64,000 nucleotides of DNA from Tabrizicola caldifontis (GTDB lineage: Bacteria > Pseudomonadota > Alphaproteobacteria > Rhodobacterales > Rhodobacteraceae): contig NZ_SIJH01000015.1 in the NCBI RefSeq assembly GCF_004762095.1, positions 1 through 64,000 on the forward strand, given 5' to 3'. Position 1 is the stretch's first letter. Each line of letters starts with the position of its first letter. Made by a program: the position numbers and the translations under genes. Below are positions 28,701-39,308 of this stretch, in pieces. The notes beneath the pieces are model-generated. The model saw nothing but the letters and a program-made list of their open reading frames with translations, did no database searches and was not told the DNA's origin.

Positions 28701-29105
28701 ATGCAGCACCCGCTGACCCTGATCGCCACCCTCGGCACCGCGACTGCGGCGCTGGGGGCTTGCGCGCCCGCGGCGGAGGTGTCAGAGGGACGCGGCCAGC
28801 CGGTCTATGAGGGGGTTCAGGCGACCCCCTTGACCGACGACCTGGTCAGTCTGACCGTCGCCATGCGTGGCCCGGCAGGCAGGGCAGAGGTCGAGGCCTA
28901 TGGCCGCTGTGCGGCGGCGCAATATGCGCTGGATCGGGGATACGGGTTCGCGCGGCAGGTGCGAACCATAGTCAGAAGGGAAGGGCGGTCATGGGTCGGG
29001 GATGCGGTCTATCTCATCTCGCCCGGGCAGCCGCAGGGCCTGCGGACCATCGACGCGGCGGTGGCGGTGGCAGAATGCGCAGAGCTTGGAATACCGACGG
29101 TTTGA
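28701..29105 (+). CDS. Predicted lipoprotein in nuo operon, 134 aa
   Basis: 134 residues. Signal with lipobox LGAC (MQHPLTLIATLGTATAALGAC, Cys at residue 21). The mature domain includes TPLTDDLVSLTVAMRGP, a two-Cys pattern (YGRCAAAQYALDRGYGF and AVAECAELGIP) and RRGRSW-like basic stretches. No family recognised. It starts three bases after nuoG and ends 15 bases before nuoH. The third exported small protein in the operon. Confidence 0.6.
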   Translation: MQHPLTLIATLGTATAALGACAPAAEVSEGRGQPVYEGVQATPLTDDLVSLTVAMRGPAGRAEVEAYGRCAAAQYALDRGYGFARQVRTIVRREGRSWVGDAVYLISPGQPQGLRTIDAAVAVAECAELGIPTV

Positions 29106-29120
29106 GGATGAGGGGCTGAA

Positions 29121-30158
29121 ATGTCGGAGTTTCTTTCCACGGGGTTCGGAACGGCGGTGCTGATTGCGGCACAAAGCCTTCTGATCGTGGCATTCGTGAT
29201 GATCAGCCTGCTGTTCCTGGTCTATGCCGACCGCAAGGTCTGGGCCGCCGTGCAGATGCGTCGCGGCCCCAACGTGGTGGGGCCCTTCGGATTGCTGCAG
29301 TCGGTAGCCGACGCACTGAAATATGTGGTGAAGGAGATCGTGATTCCCGCCGGGGTGGACCGCCCGGTGTTCTTCCTGGCGCCGATGCTGTCCTTTGTCC
29401 TGGCGATGCTGGGCTGGGCGGTGATCCCGTTCGATGACGGCTGGGTGCTGGCCAACATCAACGTTGCGATCCTGTTCGTCTTTGCCGTGTCGTCGCTAGA
29501 GGTCTATGGCGTCATCATGGGCGGCTGGGCCTCGAACTCGAAATACGCCTTCCTCGGCAGTCTCCGCTCTGCGGCGCAGATGATTTCCTACGAGGTCTCG
29601 CTGGGCCTCATCATCATTGGTGTCATCATCTCGACCGGGGCCATGAACTTCAGCGCCATCGTCGCGGCCCAGGATACCGGCTATGGCCTGTTCGGTTGGT
29701 ACTGGCTGCCGCACCTGCCGATGGTGTTCCTGTTCTTCATCTCGGCGCTGGCGGAAACCAACCGTCCGCCCTTCGACCTGCCGGAAGCGGAATCGGAACT
29801 CGTGGCAGGCTTCATGGTCGAATATTCTTCGACGCCGTATCTGCTGTTCATGGCCGGCGAATACATCGCCATCTTCCTGATGTGCGCGCTGATCAGCCTT
29901 CTGTTCTTTGGCGGCTGGCTCTCGCCCATCCCGGGCCTTGCCGATGGCTGGTGGTGGATGGTGGCGAAGATGTGGTTCTTCTTCTTCATGTTCGCCATGG
30001 TGAAGGCGATCGTGCCCCGCTACCGCTATGACCAGCTGATGCGGATCGGCTGGAAGGTGTTCCTGCCAATGTCGCTGGCTTGGGTGGTGATCGTGGCCTT
30101 CCTCGCGAAGTTCGAAGTGCTCGGCGGCTTCTGGGCCCGCTGGACGATTGGAGGCTGA
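29121..30158 (+). CDS. nuoH: NuoH, complex I membrane subunit
   Basis: 345 residues, about eight membrane helices. ND1 homologue at the foot of the quinone tunnel: [22 protein letters not shown] and the charged loop [29 protein letters not shown] are family signatures. It couples quinone reduction to the proton-pumping arm. Confidence 0.97.
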   Translation: MSEFLSTGFGTAVLIAAQSLLIVAFVMISLLFLVYADRKVWAAVQMRRGPNVVGPFGLLQSVADALKYVVKEIVIPAGVDRPVFFLAPMLSFVLAMLGWAVIPFDDGWVLANINVAILFVFAVSSLEVYGVIMGGWASNSKYAFLGSLRSAAQMISYEVSLGLIIIGVIISTGAMNFSAIVAAQDTGYGLFGWYWLPHLPMVFLFFISALAETNRPPFDLPEAESELVAGFMVEYSSTPYLLFMAGEYIAIFLMCALISLLFFGGWLSPIPGLADGWWWMVAKMWFFFFMFAMVKAIVPRYRYDQLMRIGWKVFLPMSLAWVVIVAFLAKFEVLGGFWARWTIGG

Positions 30159-30160
30159 CG

Positions 30161-30655
30161 ATGGCGAACATCGACTGGAATCGCGCGACCCGCTATTTCC
30201 TTCTGACCGACTTCATCAAGGGCTTCGCCCTGGGCCTGAAGTATTTCTTCGCCCCCAAGGCCACCGTGAACTACCCGCACGAAAAGGGGCCGCTGTCGCC
30301 CCGCTTCCGCGGCGAACATGCGCTGCGCCGCTACCCGAACGGCGAGGAACGCTGCATTGCCTGCAAGCTGTGCGAAGCCGTCTGCCCGGCGCAGGCCATC
30401 ACCATCGACGCCGAACCGCGCGAAGACGGTAGCCGCCGCACCACGCGCTATGACATCGACATGACCAAGTGCATCTACTGCGGCTTCTGCCAGGAAGCCT
30501 GCCCCGTCGATGCCATCGTCGAAGGCCCGAACTTCGAATTCTCGACCGAGACCCGCGAAGAGCTGTTCTACACCAAGGAAAAACTCCTTGCGAACGGCGA
30601 GCGCTGGGAAGCCGAGATCGCCCGAAACCTGGAAATCGACGCCCCGTACCGCTGA
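30161..30655 (+). CDS. nuoI: NuoI, complex I ferredoxin-like subunit
   Basis: 164 residues; ATG at 30161 after GGAGG. Two [4Fe-4S] motifs, [12 protein letters not shown] and [12 protein letters not shown], hold clusters N6a and N6b (TYKY homologue), bridging NuoG and NuoB. The N-terminal amphipathic helix ([19 protein letters not shown]) packs against the membrane. Directly follows nuoH. Confidence 0.97.
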   Translation: MANIDWNRATRYFLLTDFIKGFALGLKYFFAPKATVNYPHEKGPLSPRFRGEHALRRYPNGEERCIACKLCEAVCPAQAITIDAEPREDGSRRTTRYDIDMTKCIYCGFCQEACPVDAIVEGPNFEFSTETREELFYTKEKLLANGERWEAEIARNLEIDAPYR

Positions 30656-30667
30656 GGCCCTTGGGTG

Positions 30668-31087
30668 ATGACCGACGATTTCGCCAAGATGTTCGCTGCC
30701 TGGATGGAGCAGGGCCAGAAGATGGCCCAGGCCTTCATGCCGGGCATGGAGAACTTCGACCCGAAGTCGTTTGAAAAGTTCTTTCCCGCCATGCCCAGAG
30801 AGCTTCTGGAGATGTGGTTCGGAAAGACCTTCAACCCGGAAGGGCTGGATGCCCGCACCCGGTTTCTGATAACCATCGCTGCCCTGACCGTGCTTGGCCC
30901 GGCGGGCGAGCCGCAGTTGCGGATGACGATCCGCAACGCCCTTGCCGCCGGGGCCACCAAGCGCGAGATCGCGGAAGTGATCTGGCAGATGTCGATGTTC
31001 GGCGGCCTGCCCGCCATGCAGAAGGCGCTTGAGATTGCGCAAGCCGTCTTTGCCGAGACTGACGAACCTGAGGAGAAAGACGCATGA
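30668..31087 (+). CDS. Carboxymuconolactone-decarboxylase-fold protein in nuo operon
   Basis: 139 residues. N-terminal Met-rich helical lead ([23 protein letters not shown]) and a CMD-fold domain ([48 protein letters not shown]). It has no CxxC, so AhpD-like peroxidase activity is unlikely; the Met-rich lead recalls phasin-like proteins. Its TGA overlaps the nuoJ ATG, showing coupling. Role in complex I unknown. Confidence 0.65.
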   Translation: MTDDFAKMFAAWMEQGQKMAQAFMPGMENFDPKSFEKFFPAMPRELLEMWFGKTFNPEGLDARTRFLITIAALTVLGPAGEPQLRMTIRNALAAGATKREIAEVIWQMSMFGGLPAMQKALEIAQAVFAETDEPEEKDA

Positions 31088-31698
31088 CCGTCTTCGATTT
31101 CGCCTTTTACGCCTTTGCCGCGACGACGGTGACGGCCGGCCTGATGGTCACGCTGAGCCGCAATCCGGTGCATTCGGTGCTGTGGCTGATCCTTGCCTTC
31201 CTTTCGACGTCGGGCCTGTTCGTGCTGCTTGGGGCCGAGTTCGTGGCGATGCTTCTGGTAATCGTCTACGTCGGCGCGGTGGCGGTTCTTTTCCTGTTCG
31301 TCGTGATGATGCTGGACATCGACTTCGCCGCGCTGAAGGGCGAACTTGCGCGCTACATGCCGCTGGGCTTGCTGATCGGTGTTGTCCTGCTGATGCAGGT
31401 GGCAATCGGCGTCGGCGTCTGGCAGGTCGCGGACCAGGCCGAGGCGCTGCGCAAGGCCGTCGCGCCTTCTGCCACCGAGGTAGAGAATACCCGTGCGCTG
31501 GGCCTTATCCTTTACGACCGCTATTTCCTGCTGTTCCAGCTGGCCGGCCTGATCCTTCTGGTGGCGATGATCGGGGCGATCCTGCTGACGCTGCGGCACC
31601 GCAAGGACATTAAGCGGCAGAACGTTCTGGCCCAGATGTGGCGCGACCCGGCCAAGGCGATGGAGCTGAAGGACGTCAAACCGGGGCAGGGGTTGTGA
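31084..31698 (+). CDS. nuoJ: NuoJ, complex I membrane subunit
   Basis: 204 residues, five membrane helices, ND6 homologue. The N-terminal region ([56 protein letters not shown]) includes the pi-bulge helix and the conserved Glu. The C-terminal tail ([27 protein letters not shown]) is cytoplasmic. TGA overlaps the next ATG. Confidence 0.95.
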   Translation: MTVFDFAFYAFAATTVTAGLMVTLSRNPVHSVLWLILAFLSTSGLFVLLGAEFVAMLLVIVYVGAVAVLFLFVVMMLDIDFAALKGELARYMPLGLLIGVVLLMQVAIGVGVWQVADQAEALRKAVAPSATEVENTRALGLILYDRYFLLFQLAGLILLVAMIGAILLTLRHRKDIKRQNVLAQMWRDPAKAMELKDVKPGQGL

Positions 31699-32111
31699 TG
31701 AACGCTGCTGCTCCCCTTGTTCTGACCGCAGCGCTGGTCGCGCCCGCCGGAGCGCGGACGCCCGACCTGCAAGGTCTGCCTGTCTGCGAGGACGAAGCTG
31801 GCCGCGTCGTCGAGCTGCAGGATCAGGGGGCGCGCGGGGATTGGGTGCTGTTCTGGACGGCATCCGACCGCGACGCTGCGGGCGAGATGGTGCTGGCAAG
31901 CTGCCGGTCGGGGCGCGCCTTGCGCGTGAATCCGGGTGCGGCCGAGGGCACCCTGGCCGGCGCCGCGGCCATCATGCGCGGCGCGATGTGGGATGAGGAA
32001 GCGCAGACGCTGGGCGACATTCAGGCCAGCCTGCGGGCCAGCGGATACCGGGCCAGCCGGGTCAGAATCCCGCTGACCCACTGCGCCTGCGATCTGGCCG
32101 GGCAGGCCTGA
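31698..32111 (+). CDS. Predicted secreted protein in nuo operon, 137 aa
   Basis: 137 residues from the ATG overlapping the nuoJ stop. Weak signal peptide ([19 protein letters not shown]) and four cysteines (LPVCEDEAG, LASCRSG, THCACDLAGQ), suggesting disulfides after export. No family recognised. nuoK starts 51 bases later. The fourth exported accessory protein in the operon; function unknown. Confidence 0.55.
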   Translation: MNAAAPLVLTAALVAPAGARTPDLQGLPVCEDEAGRVVELQDQGARGDWVLFWTASDRDAAGEMVLASCRSGRALRVNPGAAEGTLAGAAAIMRGAMWDEEAQTLGDIQASLRASGYRASRVRIPLTHCACDLAGQA

Positions 32112-32162
32112 CGCAACGAACGACGGAACGACAACGGGCTTCAGACCCGGAGGGAACGAGAG

Positions 32163-32468
32163 ATGGTGGGACTTGAACATTACCTGACAGTGGCCGCGGC
32201 CCTGTTCGTGATCGGGATCTTCGGGATCTTCCTGAACCGGAAGAACGTGATCGTCATCCTGATGTCGATCGAACTGATGCTTCTGGCGGTCAACATCAAC
32301 CTTGTCGCCTTCTCCTCCTATTCCGGCGATCTGGTAGGGCAGGTCTTCACCATGTTCGTCCTGACCGTCGCCGCCGCCGAGGCCGCCATCGGCCTTGCGA
32401 TCCTTGTCGTCTTCTTCCGCAACCGCGGCACCATCGAGGTGGAAGACGTGAACGTGATGAAGGGCTAA
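32163..32468 (+). CDS. nuoK: NuoK, complex I membrane subunit
   Basis: 101 residues, three membrane helices, ND4L homologue; [18 protein letters not shown] and [24 protein letters not shown] carry the two conserved membrane glutamates of the proton path. Starts after a GGAGGG at about 32149. Confidence 0.97.
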   Translation: MVGLEHYLTVAAALFVIGIFGIFLNRKNVIVILMSIELMLLAVNINLVAFSSYSGDLVGQVFTMFVLTVAAAEAAIGLAILVVFFRNRGTIEVEDVNVMKG

Positions 32469-32472
32469 GGAC

Positions 32473-34710
32473 ATGGCAACGATCATCCTCTTCGCTCCCC
32501 TGATCGGGGCCATCATCTGCGGCTTCGGCTGGCGCCTCATCGGCGAAAAGGCCGGGCAGGTCATCACCACCTCGCTGGTGTTCCTGGCCGCCGCACTGTC
32601 CTGGTGGATCTTCCTGACCTTCGACGGCGAGACTCAGCGTATCGTCATCCTCCGCTGGATCGAAAGCGGCACGCTGGGCAGCGAATGGGCCATCCGTCTT
32701 GACCGGCTTACCGCGATCATGCTGGTCGTGGTGAACTCGGTTTCTGCGCTCGTCCATCTCTACTCGTTCGGCTACATGGCGCATGACGAGAACTGGCACG
32801 AGGGCGAGCATTACAAGGCCCGCTTCTTTGCCTATCTGTCGTTCTTCACCTTCGCCATGCTGACGCTGGTGACGGCGGACAACCTTGTGCAGATGTTCTT
32901 CGGCTGGGAGGGCGTGGGCGTCGCCTCCTACCTGCTGATCGGCTTCTACTATCGCAAGCCCAGTGCCAATGCCGCTGCGATCAAGGCCTTCGTGGTCAAC
33001 CGGGTCGGCGACTTCGGCTTTGCGCTGGGAATCATGGCGCTGTTCTTCCTGACCGACTCGATCCGCTTCGACGACGTGTTCGCTGCCGCTCCGTCACTGG
33101 CAGAGACCAACCTGACCTTCCTGTGGTCAGAGTGGAACGCGGCGAACCTGGTGGGCGTCCTGCTGTTCATCGGGGCGATGGGGAAATCGGCGCAGCTGAT
33201 CCTGCACACCTGGCTGCCCGACGCGATGGAAGGCCCGACGCCGGTTTCCGCGCTGATTCACGCCGCGACCATGGTGACGGCAGGGGTCTTCCTGGTCTGC
33301 CGGATGTCGCCGCTTTACGAATACGCGCCGCAGGCGACAGCCTTCATTACCGTGCTGGGGGCGACGACCGCCTTCTTCGCGGCGACCGTGGGTTTGGTGC
33401 AGAACGACATCAAGCGCGTGATCGCCTATTCGACCTGCTCGCAGCTGGGCTACATGTTCGTGGCCGCAGGCGTGGGGGTCTATCCGGTGGCGATGTTCCA
33501 CCTGTTCACCCATGCCTTCTTCAAGGCGATGCTGTTCCTGGGTGCCGGGTCGGTGATCCATGCCACGCACCACGAACAGGACATGCGCAATTATGGCGGC
33601 CTTCGGAAGAAGATCCCGCTGACCTTCTGGGCGATGATGATCGGGACGCTGGCGATTACTGGCGTTGGCATCCCGCTGACCCATTACGGCTTTGCCGGCT
33701 TCCTGTCGAAGGATGCGGTCATTGAATCGGCCTATGTCGGCTCGTCCTATGCCTTCTGGCTGCTGGTCATCGCCGCCTGCTTCACCAGCTTCTATTCCTG
33801 GCGGCTGATGTTCATGACCTTCTACGGTGAAAGCCGCGCGCATGGTCATGCCCAGGACCACCACAACGGCGCGGTGCATGAGACCCATGGTCACGACGAC
33901 CACCACCACGAGCCGCACGAAAGCCCGCTGGTCATGCTGATCCCGCTTGGGGTTCTGGCACTGGGGGCGGTCTTCTCGGGCATGATCTGGTACAAGGTCT
34001 TCTTCGGCGACGAGACTGCGCTGCGGAACTGGTTCGGAATGGAAGTTGCCGCGCATGGCGACACTGCCGCCCATGGGGCGGAAGCCCCGGCCGAAGCCCA
34101 TGGCGATGCGGCCGCCGCAGACACCGAAGGCGGTACCATGCCCGCAACCGACCATGGCGCAGCAGCGCACGGCATTGCTGCGGCGCCGAAAGGGGCGCTG
34201 CTCATGCTGCCCTTCACACCGGAGGAACAGGCGCTCGTCGACAGCCGGCTGGATGCAGCCAAGGTCGCCAAGGCCGAACATGCGCCGACCACCATGATCA
34301 ATGCGGCGCACCTTGTGCCCGCTTGGGTCAAGGTCTCGCCCTTTGTTGCCATGTTGATCGGCTTTGCCGTGGCCTGGCTGTTCTACATTCGCCGTCCAGA
34401 CCTGCCAGGCCGTCTGGCCGCCCAGCAGCGCCCGCTGTACCTGTTCCTGTTGAACAAGTGGTATTTCGACGAACTTTACGACTGGGTGTTCGTTCGACCG
34501 GCGAAATGGCTGGGTAGCTTCCTGTGGAGAAGGGGCGACGGTGCGGTCATCGACGGCACCATCAACGGGGTGGCCATGGGGATCATTCCCTTCTTCACCC
34601 GCCTCGCAGGCCGTGCTCAGTCCGGCTATCTGTTCCACTACGCCTTCGCGATGGTGCTGGGGATCGTGATCCTTGTCACCTGGATGACGCTGTTCGGCGG
34701 CGCGAAGTAA
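32473..34710 (+). CDS. nuoL: NuoL, complex I antiporter-like subunit with His-rich insert
   Basis: 745 residues, longer than the usual 610-700. Antiporter-like ND5 homologue at the distal end of the membrane arm; conserved Glu in [19 protein letters not shown], Lys in [36 protein letters not shown]. Residues 457-482 hold eleven histidines, and 523-574 is an Ala/His-rich low-complexity stretch; both account for the extra length and lie between late membrane helices. Four bases after nuoK. Confidence 0.95.
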   Translation: MATIILFAPLIGAIICGFGWRLIGEKAGQVITTSLVFLAAALSWWIFLTFDGETQRIVILRWIESGTLGSEWAIRLDRLTAIMLVVVNSVSALVHLYSFGYMAHDENWHEGEHYKARFFAYLSFFTFAMLTLVTADNLVQMFFGWEGVGVASYLLIGFYYRKPSANAAAIKAFVVNRVGDFGFALGIMALFFLTDSIRFDDVFAAAPSLAETNLTFLWSEWNAANLVGVLLFIGAMGKSAQLILHTWLPDAMEGPTPVSALIHAATMVTAGVFLVCRMSPLYEYAPQATAFITVLGATTAFFAATVGLVQNDIKRVIAYSTCSQLGYMFVAAGVGVYPVAMFHLFTHAFFKAMLFLGAGSVIHATHHEQDMRNYGGLRKKIPLTFWAMMIGTLAITGVGIPLTHYGFAGFLSKDAVIESAYVGSSYAFWLLVIAACFTSFYSWRLMFMTFYGESRAHGHAQDHHNGAVHETHGHDDHHHEPHESPLVMLIPLGVLALGAVFSGMIWYKVFFGDETALRNWFGMEVAAHGDTAAHGAEAPAEAHGDAAAADTEGGTMPATDHGAAAHGIAAAPKGALLMLPFTPEEQALVDSRLDAAKVAKAEHAPTTMINAAHLVPAWVKVSPFVAMLIGFAVAWLFYIRRPDLPGRLAAQQRPLYLFLLNKWYFDELYDWVFVRPAKWLGSFLWRRGDGAVIDGTINGVAMGIIPFFTRLAGRAQSGYLFHYAFAMVLGIVILVTWMTLFGGAK

Positions 34711-34722
34711 GGGCGCGGGATC

Positions 34723-36261
34723 ATGGAAAACCAGCTTCTCTCGATCATCACCTTCCTGCCGCTGGTCGCGGCATTGATCCTTGCACTGTTCCTGCGTGGC
34801 GACGACGTGGCGGCACGGAACGGGGCCAAGTGGCTTGCGCTTTTCACCACCAGCGCGACCTTCGTGATCTCGCTGTTCGTGCTGCTGCGCTTCGACCCGT
34901 CGAACACCGGCTTCCAGTTCGTCGAGGAACGCCAGTGGATTCTGGGCCTGACCTACAAGATGGGGGTGGACGGCATCTCGATCCTTTTCGTCATGCTGAC
35001 CACGTTCCTGATGCCGATCACCATCTGGTCGTGCTGGAACGTCGAGCACCGGGTGAAGGAATACATGATCGCCTTCCTGGTGCTTGAGACGCTGATGCTG
35101 GGCGTCTTCATGGCGCTGGACCTGGTGCTGTTCTACCTGTTCTTCGAGGCGGGCCTGATCCCGATGTTCCTGATCATCGGGATCTGGGGCGGCAAGGACC
35201 GGATCTACGCGGCCTTCAAGTTCTTCCTCTACACGTTCCTCGGCTCGGTCCTGATGCTGGTCGCGATGATCGCGATGTACATGGACGCAGGCACGACTGA
35301 CATCGTGAAACTTCTGACCCACAACTTCGGGTCGGAGACGTTCAGCCTGCTCGGCATTCATGTCGTGGGCGGGTTGCAGACCCTGCTGTTCCTGGCCTTC
35401 TTCGCCAGCTTCGCGGTGAAGATGCCGATGTGGCCGGTGCACACCTGGTTGCCGGATGCCCACGTTCAGGCGCCGACCGCCGGATCGGTGGTGCTGGCCG
35501 CGATCCTTCTGAAGATGGGCGGCTACGGCTTCCTGCGCTTCAGCCTGCCGATGTTCCCGGTGGGGTCGGACGTGATGGCGCCGCTGGTGCTGTGGCTTTC
35601 GGCCATCGCCATCGTCTACACCTCGCTGGTGGCGCTGGCGCAGACCGACATGAAGAAGCTGATCGCCTATTCCTCGGTCGCGCACATGGGCTATGTGACC
35701 ATGGGCATCTTCGCCGCGAACCAGCAGGGCGTGGATGGAGCGATCTTCCAGATGCTGAGCCACGGCTTCATCTCGGGAGCCCTGTTCCTTTGCGTGGGCG
35801 TGATCTACGACCGGATGCACACCCGAGAGATTGACGCCTACGGCGGGCTCGTGAACCGGATGCCGGCCTATGCGCTGGTCTTCATGTTCTTCACCATGGC
35901 GAACGTGGGCCTGCCCGGCACCTCGGGCTTCATCGGCGAGTTCCTGACCCTGGTCGGCGTCTTTCAGGTCAACACCTGGGTCGCGGCGGTGGCCACCACG
36001 GGGGTGATCCTGTCGGCAGCCTATGCGCTGTGGCTTTACCGCCGGGTCGTCTTCGGCGACCTGATCAAGGAGGCGCTGAAGTCGATCACCGACATGGACC
36101 GCCGCGAGAAGGCGATCTTCGCCCCCCTGATCGCCATGACCCTGATCCTGGGCGTGTATCCTAGCCTTGTGACCGACATCATCGGCCCCTCGGTCGCCGC
36201 CCTCGTCTCCGACTATCACGCCGCGCTGCCTGCCGATCCGGCGGCGCTGGCCATGCACTAG
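34723..36261 (+). CDS. nuoM: NuoM, complex I antiporter-like subunit
   Basis: 512 residues, about 14 membrane helices, ND4 homologue. [31 protein letters not shown] includes the key membrane Glu; [38 protein letters not shown] the family signature and Lys. One of three proton-pumping modules. Starts 12 bases after nuoL. Confidence 0.97.
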   Translation: MENQLLSIITFLPLVAALILALFLRGDDVAARNGAKWLALFTTSATFVISLFVLLRFDPSNTGFQFVEERQWILGLTYKMGVDGISILFVMLTTFLMPITIWSCWNVEHRVKEYMIAFLVLETLMLGVFMALDLVLFYLFFEAGLIPMFLIIGIWGGKDRIYAAFKFFLYTFLGSVLMLVAMIAMYMDAGTTDIVKLLTHNFGSETFSLLGIHVVGGLQTLLFLAFFASFAVKMPMWPVHTWLPDAHVQAPTAGSVVLAAILLKMGGYGFLRFSLPMFPVGSDVMAPLVLWLSAIAIVYTSLVALAQTDMKKLIAYSSVAHMGYVTMGIFAANQQGVDGAIFQMLSHGFISGALFLCVGVIYDRMHTREIDAYGGLVNRMPAYALVFMFFTMANVGLPGTSGFIGEFLTLVGVFQVNTWVAAVATTGVILSAAYALWLYRRVVFGDLIKEALKSITDMDRREKAIFAPLIAMTLILGVYPSLVTDIIGPSVAALVSDYHAALPADPAALAMH

Positions 36262-36271
36262 GAAGCCCGAC

Positions 36272-37708
36272 ATGACCTCTGCAGATTTCCGCATCCTTCT
36301 GCCCGAGATCCTTCTGTCGGGCTATGCGATGGCCGCGCTGATGGTGGCGGTCTATTCCACCAGGGACCGGCTGGCCCCGACGCTGGTATGGGCGACGGCC
36401 GGGCTGTTCGTGGCGCTGGCCCTCTATATCGGTTTCGCCGGCACCGGCGAGCGCACGGTGTTCAACGGGCTGTTCATCGACGATCCCTTTGCCCGGTTCG
36501 CCAAGGTCACGATCCTGCTTTCGGCGGCGGCAGTGCTGGTGATGAGCCAGGACTACATGACCCGCCGCGATCTTCTGCGCTTCGAATACCCGATACTCGT
36601 TACCTTGGCGGTGGTGGGGATGATGGTCATGGTCTCATCCGCCGACCTGATCACGCTCTACATGGGGCTCGAGCTGCAGTCGCTGTCGCTCTATGTCGTG
36701 GCTGCGATGCGGCGTGACAGCGTGAAATCGTCGGAAGCGGGCCTGAAATACTTCACTCTGGGCGCCCTCTCCTCGGGCCTTCTGCTTTACGGTGCCTCGC
36801 TGGTCTATGGCTATGCCGGCACCACGCAGTTCGCGGGTATCCTGTCCACGGTGAAGGACGGCGTGCCCCTGGGCTTGCTCTTCGGGCTGGTTTTCATGCT
36901 GTCAGGCTTGGCCTTCAAGGTCAGTGCCGTGCCCTTCCACATGTGGACGCCCGACGTCTATGAAGGCTCGCCCACGCCAGTCACCGCCTTCTTCGCAACC
37001 GCGCCGAAGGTGGCAGCCATGGCGCTGATCGCTCGCCTGGCGCAGGACGCCTTCGGCAGCATCCCGACGCAGTGGGGCCAGGTGCTTGCGGGCCTTGCAG
37101 TCGCGTCGATGTTCCTTGGCGCCGTGGCGGCGATTGGCCAGCGCGACATCAAGCGGCTTATGGCCTATTCCTCGATCGCCCATATGGGTTATGCGTTGAT
37201 CGGCCTCGCGGTCGGCACGGCCTATGGCGTGCAGGCCACGCTGATCTACATGGCGATCTACGTCACGATGAACGTGGGCACCTTCGCCTTCATCCTGTCG
37301 ATGGAACGCGACGGACGCCCCGTTTCGGATATCGCCGGCCTGAACCAGTTCGCGAAGAAAGAGCCGTTGAAGGCCCTGGCGATGCTGGTGTTGCTGTTCT
37401 CGCTTGCCGGCGTTCCGCCGATGGTGGGCTTTTTCGGCAAGTTCTATGTGCTGAAGGCGGCCGTCGATGCGGGCATGGTCTGGCTGGCCGTGGCCGGCGC
37501 CATCGCAAGCGTGATCGGGGCCTTCTACTACCTGCGCCTTGTCTATTACATGTACTTCGGTGCCGAACAGGATCCGGTGGACAGCCGCATGGCCCCGGTG
37601 CAATGGGCCATGCTGGTCGCCGTGGCCGCGATCATGCTTCTGGGCGTCATCAATCTGTTCGGGATCGAGGGTCCGGCGGCGCTGGCCGCCGAAGCGCTTG
37701 TCCGCTGA
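36272..37708 (+). CDS. nuoN: NuoN, complex I antiporter-like subunit
   Basis: 478 residues, ND2 homologue; [20 protein letters not shown] has the conserved Glu, and [33 protein letters not shown] the channel Lys and signature. Ends the nuo set; the birA frame starts inside its last codons. Confidence 0.97.
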   Translation: MTSADFRILLPEILLSGYAMAALMVAVYSTRDRLAPTLVWATAGLFVALALYIGFAGTGERTVFNGLFIDDPFARFAKVTILLSAAAVLVMSQDYMTRRDLLRFEYPILVTLAVVGMMVMVSSADLITLYMGLELQSLSLYVVAAMRRDSVKSSEAGLKYFTLGALSSGLLLYGASLVYGYAGTTQFAGILSTVKDGVPLGLLFGLVFMLSGLAFKVSAVPFHMWTPDVYEGSPTPVTAFFATAPKVAAMALIARLAQDAFGSIPTQWGQVLAGLAVASMFLGAVAAIGQRDIKRLMAYSSIAHMGYALIGLAVGTAYGVQATLIYMAIYVTMNVGTFAFILSMERDGRPVSDIAGLNQFAKKEPLKALAMLVLLFSLAGVPPMVGFFGKFYVLKAAVDAGMVWLAVAGAIASVIGAFYYLRLVYYMYFGAEQDPVDSRMAPVQWAMLVAVAAIMLLGVINLFGIEGPAALAAEALVR

Positions 37709-38444
37709 AGGCGGGGCAGGGCGCATCGTCCTGCCCGAAATCGACAGCACCAATGCCGAGGGCTTCCGTCGCGCCCCTGGACTGTCGCGCCCGACCTGGA
37801 TCCTCGCCGGAATCCAGACGGCCGGTCGCGGCCGCAGGGCGCGCCCCTGGGCAAGCCCGCGGGGCAATTTTCACGGCTCACTGGTGCTGAAACCGGCAGA
37901 ACGCGCCGAGACCGTGGCATTGCGGTCTTTCGTTGCCGCGTTGGCCCTGCGAGATGCATTGGTGCGGTTGACAGGCCTTCCGGGCAGCTTCGCGCTGAAG
38001 TGGCCGAATGACGTGCTGTGCAACGGGGGAAAGATCGCTGGCATCCTGCTGGAAAGCCAGGGCCTTGGCAGCCGTGATCCCGTGCTCTGCATCGGGATCG
38101 GCGTGAACCTGATCGCCGCCCCAGACCCAAGTATGGTCGAACCCGGCGCGGTGCCGCCGGTTTCGCTCTTGCAGGAGACAGGCCTGCGAATCCTGCCGGA
38201 AACCCTGCTTGATGCGCTCGCCCCCGCCTTTGCCGCCTGGGAAGAGACCCTGCAGACGCAGGGTTTCGCCCCGCTTCGCACCGCATGGCTGGCACATGCC
38301 GCCCGCCTTGGCGAAACGATCCGTGCCCGTACCGGGTCAGAGACGCGCGAAGGGCGGTTCGAGACCATTGATGAAAACGGCAACCTGATCCTGCGGATGA
38401 AGGATGGCCCTGTTGCCATCCCCGCGGCGGAGGTGTTCTTTTGA
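37698..38444 (+). CDS. birA: BirA, biotin-[acetyl-CoA-carboxylase] ligase (no HTH)
   Basis: 248 residues from a TTG at 37698, 11 bases inside nuoN; no ATG or GTG is available before the conserved [14 protein letters not shown], so TTG is the best start. Catalytic motifs: [15 protein letters not shown] (biotinyl-AMP loop) and [21 protein letters not shown]. It lacks the N-terminal winged helix of bifunctional BirA, so it is a group I ligase that only attaches biotin to carboxylases. Confidence 0.9.
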   Translation: MSAEGGAGRIVLPEIDSTNAEGFRRAPGLSRPTWILAGIQTAGRGRRARPWASPRGNFHGSLVLKPAERAETVALRSFVAALALRDALVRLTGLPGSFALKWPNDVLCNGGKIAGILLESQGLGSRDPVLCIGIGVNLIAAPDPSMVEPGAVPPVSLLQETGLRILPETLLDALAPAFAAWEETLQTQGFAPLRTAWLAHAARLGETIRARTGSETREGRFETIDENGNLILRMKDGPVAIPAAEVFF

Positions 38445-38455
38445 ACGACCTTGGG

Positions 38456-38506
38456 CTTGCTCCTTGCAAGATACTCTACGGCGGACCGGGGGTGTGAAAC
38501 CCCCGA
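38456..38506. repeat. Dispersed hairpin repeat, copy C
   Basis: Minus orientation: hairpin CGGGGG (38488-38493) with CCCCCG (38501-38506), then the reverse of GAGTATCTTGCAAGGAGCAAGC. It sits between birA and coaX and may terminate or attenuate birA transcription. Confidence 0.7.
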
Positions 38507-38534
38507 TCCGCTGCCAAAGCGAAAGACGCCCCCC

Positions 38535-39308
38535 ATGCTTCTTGCCATCGACTGCGGCAACACCAACACTGTCTTCTCGATCTGGGACGGCGCGCGCTTC
38601 ATCGCCACCTGGCGGATCGCCACCGATCACAAGCGGACGGCGGACGAATACTATGTCTGGCTCTGTTCGCTGATGACCATGACCGGAACAAAGGCTACCA
38701 TTACGGAAGCGATCATTTCGTCGACCGTGCCGCGCGTGGTCTTCAACTTGCGCGTCCTCTGCGACCGCTATTTCAACTGCCGCCCGCTGGTGGTCGGCAA
38801 GCCCGACTGCAAGCTGCCGGTGGCGCCGCGTGTCGATCAGGGCACGACGGTCGGCCCCGACCGGCTGGTGAACACGGTTGCAGGCCACGACCGGCACGGC
38901 GGCGACCTGATCGTGGTGGATTTCGGCACCGCCACCACCTTCGACGTGGTGGACACCGACGGCGCCTATGTCGGCGGAGTGATCGCCCCCGGCGTGAACC
39001 TGTCGCTCGAGGCCCTGCACATGGCCGCAGCAGCCCTCCCCCATATTGATGTCGCGAAGCCGGCCCGGGCCATCGGCACGAATACGGTGGCCTGCATGCA
39101 ATCTGGCGTGTATTGGGGCTATGTGGGCCTGGTCGAGGGCATCGTGCGTGAGGTGCGGCGCGAGCGCGAGAGGCCGATGAAAGTGATTGCGACAGGTGGT
39201 CTCGCTTCCCTGTTCGCGCAAGGAACCGACCTGTTTGATGCGATCGAGGACGACCTGACCATCCATGGCCTTGTCCTGATCAATGCCTACAACAAGGATA
39301 CCCAATGA
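38535..39308 (+). CDS. coaX: CoaX, type III pantothenate kinase
   Basis: 257 residues. ASKHA fold: phosphate 1 motif LLAIDCGNTNTVFSIWD at the N-terminus, GPDRLVNTVAG in the middle and VDFGTATTFDVVD. It phosphorylates pantothenate, the first step of coenzyme A synthesis; type III enzymes need a monovalent cation and are not inhibited by CoA. Stop overlaps the rnj ATG. birA-coaX-rnj after nuoN is a common alphaproteobacterial order. Confidence 0.95.
   Translation: MLLAIDCGNTNTVFSIWDGARFIATWRIATDHKRTADEYYVWLCSLMTMTGTKATITEAIISSTVPRVVFNLRVLCDRYFNCRPLVVGKPDCKLPVAPRVDQGTTVGPDRLVNTVAGHDRHGGDLIVVDFGTATTFDVVDTDGAYVGGVIAPGVNLSLEALHMAAAALPHIDVAKPARAIGTNTVACMQSGVYWGYVGLVEGIVREVRRERERPMKVIATGGLASLFAQGTDLFDAIEDDLTIHGLVLINAYNKDTQ

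Noticed and set aside
30668-31087. AhpD-type alkylhydroperoxidase in the nuo operon
   Set aside because: The CMD fold is present but the CxxC needed for AhpD chemistry is absent.
33127-36294. Very long open frame on the minus strand (over 1000 codons) opposite nuoL and nuoM
   Set aside because: It is antisense to strongly conserved complex I genes; its His/Gln/Asp-rich composition is what GC-rich antisense frames give, and no domain is visible.
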